This document shows positions 61,490 through 64,000 of a stretch of DNA of 64,000 nt, in pieces. The notes under the pieces were generated by a model. It ran no database searches and had not been told where the DNA came from. It saw only the letters and a list, made by a program, of their open reading frames with translations. Each line of letters opens with the position of its first letter. The first letter of the stretch is position 1. This DNA is from Romeriopsis navalis LEGE 11480 (GTDB taxonomy: Bacteria > Cyanobacteriota > Cyanobacteriia > Leptolyngbyales > Leptolyngbyaceae): positions 16,668 through 80,667 of the forward strand of contig NZ_JADEXQ010000014.1 in the NCBI RefSeq assembly GCF_015207035.1, in the 5' to 3' direction. The position numbers and the translations under genes are program-made.

Positions 61490-64000
61490 ATGGTGTTCGA
61501 GTCCTTGGCGACAATTGGGGTGGCTGGAGTTGCGCAACTGATCTTCCAGCAGGTGCTCAAATTAGGAACTGGTGCGGCTGAAGACTACGTGAAAGACTTT
61601 TTTAAGGGCTGCTTGAAGGGGGACCTGGCGGTAGCGAATCCAGATGTAACAAAGAAAGCGGCTGCGAGTGCCATCAAGGAATTTCTCACGATCGTCTCAG
61701 ATGAACTCGAAGATCAGGAGTTATCGCTAGCGGAGATTCGCGATCGCTATGAATTTAATCTGATTCAGTTTGTTCAAGATGATGCGGTGAAGCCGCTGTT
61801 GGGCAAGGCTTTTGAGAAGAATTGTCGGGAGATTGATTCGGGGGAGCTAGCGAAGATTTGGCTGAATTCTGAACGCAAGGGTGTGCCGTTTGAACCGATG
61901 CCGCCGGATTTTGATTGGGAACTGGTGGGGAGTCTGTATCTGAAAAAGGTGCGGCGAATTGTGCGGGAGACGCCGGAACTGAAGGCGTTGCTGGAGATGG
62001 CTTTGCTGGAAGAGCAGGCGGCGAGTCTGAAGCAATTAGCGGGGGTGAGTCCCGGCTTTGATGTGGCGAAGTATCGGGAGAGTCTGCAATGTAGCTATGG
62101 CTATTTAAAGCTGTATATCTTGGATAGTACAGATCGGGCCGACCCCATGCGGCTGTGGAAGATGTTCATTGAGCAGACGGTGCGGGAAGCCTTGCCCCCG
62201 TTGCGGTATGAGATTCCGTTGGATGTGAAGCGGCAGTTACAAGCAGAGGGTGGATTGGAGAGTGATTTGTCAGCGGCGGCGTTGGCGAATTATCGACAGG
62301 AGTATTTTCAGCAGCCAGTACAGAAGGTTTTGGCGGCGTTGTCGGATGTGCAGAAAGCGGTGATTGTGGGTGATCCGGGGGCGGGAAAATCGACGTTGTT
62401 GCAGTATTTGGCGTTGCAATGGGTGGAGGGTGCGGCGCAGGCTTTGCCGTTTTTGATTGAGCTGCGGGAATATGCGTTGGCGGGAGTGGATGGCTTTTTG
62501 GAGTTTTGGCAGCGGGGCCGGGGAGCGGATTGGCAGTTTGATGCGGTGCAGTTGCATCAGCATTTGCTAGAGCAGCCGACGATCGTTATGTTTGATGGGT
62601 TGGATGAGGTGTTCGATCGGGCGACGCAAGAAACGATCAAGGATGAGATTGTACGGTTTGGGACGCAGTATCCGCTGGCGCAGGTTGTGGTGACTTCGCG
62701 GATTATTGGCTATAACCCGGAACGGCTACAGCAGGCAGATTTTAAGCAATTTACGATTCAGCCGTTGGATACTGATGAGACGCATGAGTTTATTGATCGT
62801 TGGTATGATCTCGCCCTTGGGAATGACCCAGATAAAGCGCGATTGGTGACACGGTTGAAAGATGCGATCTTGGATTCCAGGGCATTCCAAGATTTGGCGG
62901 ATAATCCATTATTACTGACGATGATGGCGATTTTGAATCGAGATCCGGAGGAATTGCCGCGCAAGCGTAGCGATTTGTATTATCGGGCATCCTGTATTTT
63001 GTTGGATAAATGGGATGTAGAAAATAAGCAGTTTCCGAGCGATGTGATTGAAACGTGGGTAAAGCAGGGAATGCTTCGGGCGGTTGCCTATGAGATGCAG
63101 ACGAGTGATGAGGGGCTGAAGGGAAATTTGATTCGAGCCGATCGCTTGACGCGAATTTTAACGGATTATTTGCGGGAGCAGGGGTTTGAAGCTCCTCGAG
63201 AGAAGGCGAATGGGTTGATTGATCAGTTGCGGCATCGGAATTGGATTTTGTGCGATCGGGGTGCGGATACATACGGATTTGTGCATCGCACGTTTTTGGA
63301 ATATTTCTGTGCGATGGAGATTGTGTATCAATTTGAGAAGTCGCGGAACCTAACCTTTGAGCAGTTACGGGATGAGGTGTTTGGTCAGCATTGGCAGGAT
63401 AAAACTTGGCATGAGGTGTTGCAGTTAATTTGTGGAATGCTTGAGGTCAAATGGGCAGCACAGTTAATTGATTATCTAGTAGATTTTTGGGGCGACCTCT
63501 CAGAAAAAAATCATTGTGTTAACGATCTTTATGATTACCTACTTATCAAAGGAGGAGTAGAAAATCTTGTATTGGCTGCTAAATGTCACCAAGAAATAAA
63601 TCAACACGTAGAATCATATTTCTTGGTTGAGAAGCTATTTGGGAAGCTCCAAGAAATACCTTGGTATATTGAGGAATACGTTAACTCAGATGCTTATAAG
63701 CTTGCTATCTCACAGCTTGATGCCCATCTGACTGTCCTCTATAGCGAACAAGTGGTTGAGGCTGTTGCTAGTATTTGGCAGGGTGAATTAGATATTGCCG
63801 AATGGTTGCAGGAGCAAGCTTTAAGTGGTTTCTTTGCAGAGGTCCAGGTTGCTGCAATGCTTGGGTTGTCGCGGATGACGATAGACAAAAGTGTAATAGC
63901 TGAATTCTTCCTAGCCGCATCAGTAGATACAACCTTTCTTGACTATGGAAGTGGGTTTGATACTACTCGTTTTATCGCATGGAAAGTGATTCAGGAACAC
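61490..64000 (+). CDS. NACHT-domain NTPase, bacterial NLR-like (3-prime end outside the window)
   Basis: 837 codons are open to the window edge; GGAG lies 9 bases before the ATG. Residues 1-250 form a helical N-terminal domain (MVFESLATIGVAGVAQLIFQ, AIKEFLTIVSDELEDQELSL) resembling the helical domains that precede NACHT in cyanobacteria. The NACHT module has Walker A VGDPGAGKSTLLQYLAL (about 293-309), Walker B TIVMFDGLDEVFD (about 364-376), sensor VVVTSRIIGYNPERL, LADNPLLLTMMAILNRD and ELPRKRSDLYYR, then the winged-helix WILCDRGADTYGFVHRTFLE with YFCAMEI. The region after about residue 660 is probably the sensor and is AT-rich compared with the rest. Related bNACHT proteins protect bacteria from phage. 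Confidence 0.88.
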   Translation, partial: MVFESLATIGVAGVAQLIFQQVLKLGTGAAEDYVKDFFKGCLKGDLAVANPDVTKKAAASAIKEFLTIVSDELEDQELSLAEIRDRYEFNLIQFVQDDAVKPLLGKAFEKNCREIDSGELAKIWLNSERKGVPFEPMPPDFDWELVGSLYLKKVRRIVRETPELKALLEMALLEEQAASLKQLAGVSPGFDVAKYRESLQCSYGYLKLYILDSTDRADPMRLWKMFIEQTVREALPPLRYEIPLDVKRQLQAEGGLESDLSAAALANYRQEYFQQPVQKVLAALSDVQKAVIVGDPGAGKSTLLQYLALQWVEGAAQALPFLIELREYALAGVDGFLEFWQRGRGADWQFDAVQLHQHLLEQPTIVMFDGLDEVFDRATQETIKDEIVRFGTQYPLAQVVVTSRIIGYNPERLQQADFKQFTIQPLDTDETHEFIDRWYDLALGNDPDKARLVTRLKDAILDSRAFQDLADNPLLLTMMAILNRDPEELPRKRSDLYYRASCILLDKWDVENKQFPSDVIETWVKQGMLRAVAYEMQTSDEGLKGNLIRADRLTRILTDYLREQGFEAPREKANGLIDQLRHRNWILCDRGADTYGFVHRTFLEYFCAMEIVYQFEKSRNLTFEQLRDEVFGQHWQDKTWHEVLQLICGMLEVKWAAQLIDYLVDFWGDLSEKNHCVNDLYDYLLIKGGVENLVLAAKCHQEINQHVESYFLVEKLFGKLQEIPWYIEEYVNSDAYKLAISQLDAHLTVLYSEQVVEAVASIWQGELDIAEWLQEQALSGFFAEVQVAAMLGLSRMTIDKSVIAEFFLAASVDTTFLDYGSGFDTTRFIAWKVIQEH

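Noticed and set aside
1..64000. Many GCGATCGC palindromes
   Set aside because: These are the HIP1 octamer abundant in cyanobacteria, inside and outside genes; not operators of single genes.
1..64000. CRISPR arrays and tRNA or rRNA genes
   Set aside because: I looked for regularly spaced identical repeats and for tRNA T-loop and acceptor patterns and saw none.

Overview
The window is cyanobacterial chromosome. The evidence is a ycf54 gene for chlorophyll synthesis, a DUF1995 protein, an AMIN-domain serine hydrolase, cyanobacterial-style TPS adhesin and Uma2 genes, and many copies of the HIP1 octamer GCGATCGC. The look is that of a mid-GC, probably filamentous or Leptolyngbya-like species; this is inference. 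I found no rRNA, tRNA or CRISPR array.

Layout. 0-3 kb: a four-carbon acid sugar kinase and a beta-hydroxyacid dehydrogenase (probable tetronate or sugar-acid catabolism), with a tiny membrane-peptide gene between them. 3-13 kb: small stress and accessory modules, each next to its own regulator. These are a minus-strand cluster (siderophore-interacting flavoreductase, membrane protein with a frameshift, quinone-reductase-like SDR, SnoaL protein) facing an AraC regulator; a secreted ester-cyclase-like protein facing a TetR regulator, with two matching palindromic operators; and two methyltransferases, a DUF6326 protein and a small ORF downstream of a 920-residue MalT-like LuxR regulator. 16-33 kb: an accessory block rich in exported proteins. 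It holds three paralogues of a PPC/EF-hand/C2-like secreted family, a two-partner-secretion adhesin, several lipoproteins, an LCCL-domain protein, a periplasmic cupin and an MddA-like methyltransferase. Several of these genes share an upstream array of roughly 10-12 bp direct repeats (CCTGAA / CCTCAA), suggesting one regulon.

33-44 kb: an XRE/membrane-protein pair, an SDR facing an AraC regulator with a peculiar tandem-repeat leader, a hybrid histidine kinase, SelO, a Uma2 gene and much decayed DNA: IS1- and IS630-like transposase remnants, an Ogt/Ada remnant, and repeated fragments of the 3-prime end of the 1.9-kb dehydrogenase gene. Two of those fragments also carry the start region of a Uma2 gene. 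44-60 kb is mostly core genome: PQQ-type sugar dehydrogenase, DUF1995, PPP phosphatase, argG with a nested-stem leader, azoreductase plus ECF41-type sigma factor, ycf54, pdxJ, a fibrillin-like protein, an AMIN/beta-lactamase-like hydrolase, a PAS histidine kinase, a GT2-TPR protein, two amino-acid ABC permeases and DoxX. 60.7 kb to the end: a Uma2-family gene followed by a large NACHT NTPase, cut by the window edge, that resembles bacterial NLR-like defence proteins.

Best candidates for something undescribed: the co-regulated PPC-C2 secreted-protein block, the recurrent dehydrogenase-tail/Uma2-promoter repeat module, and the Uma2-NACHT pair.
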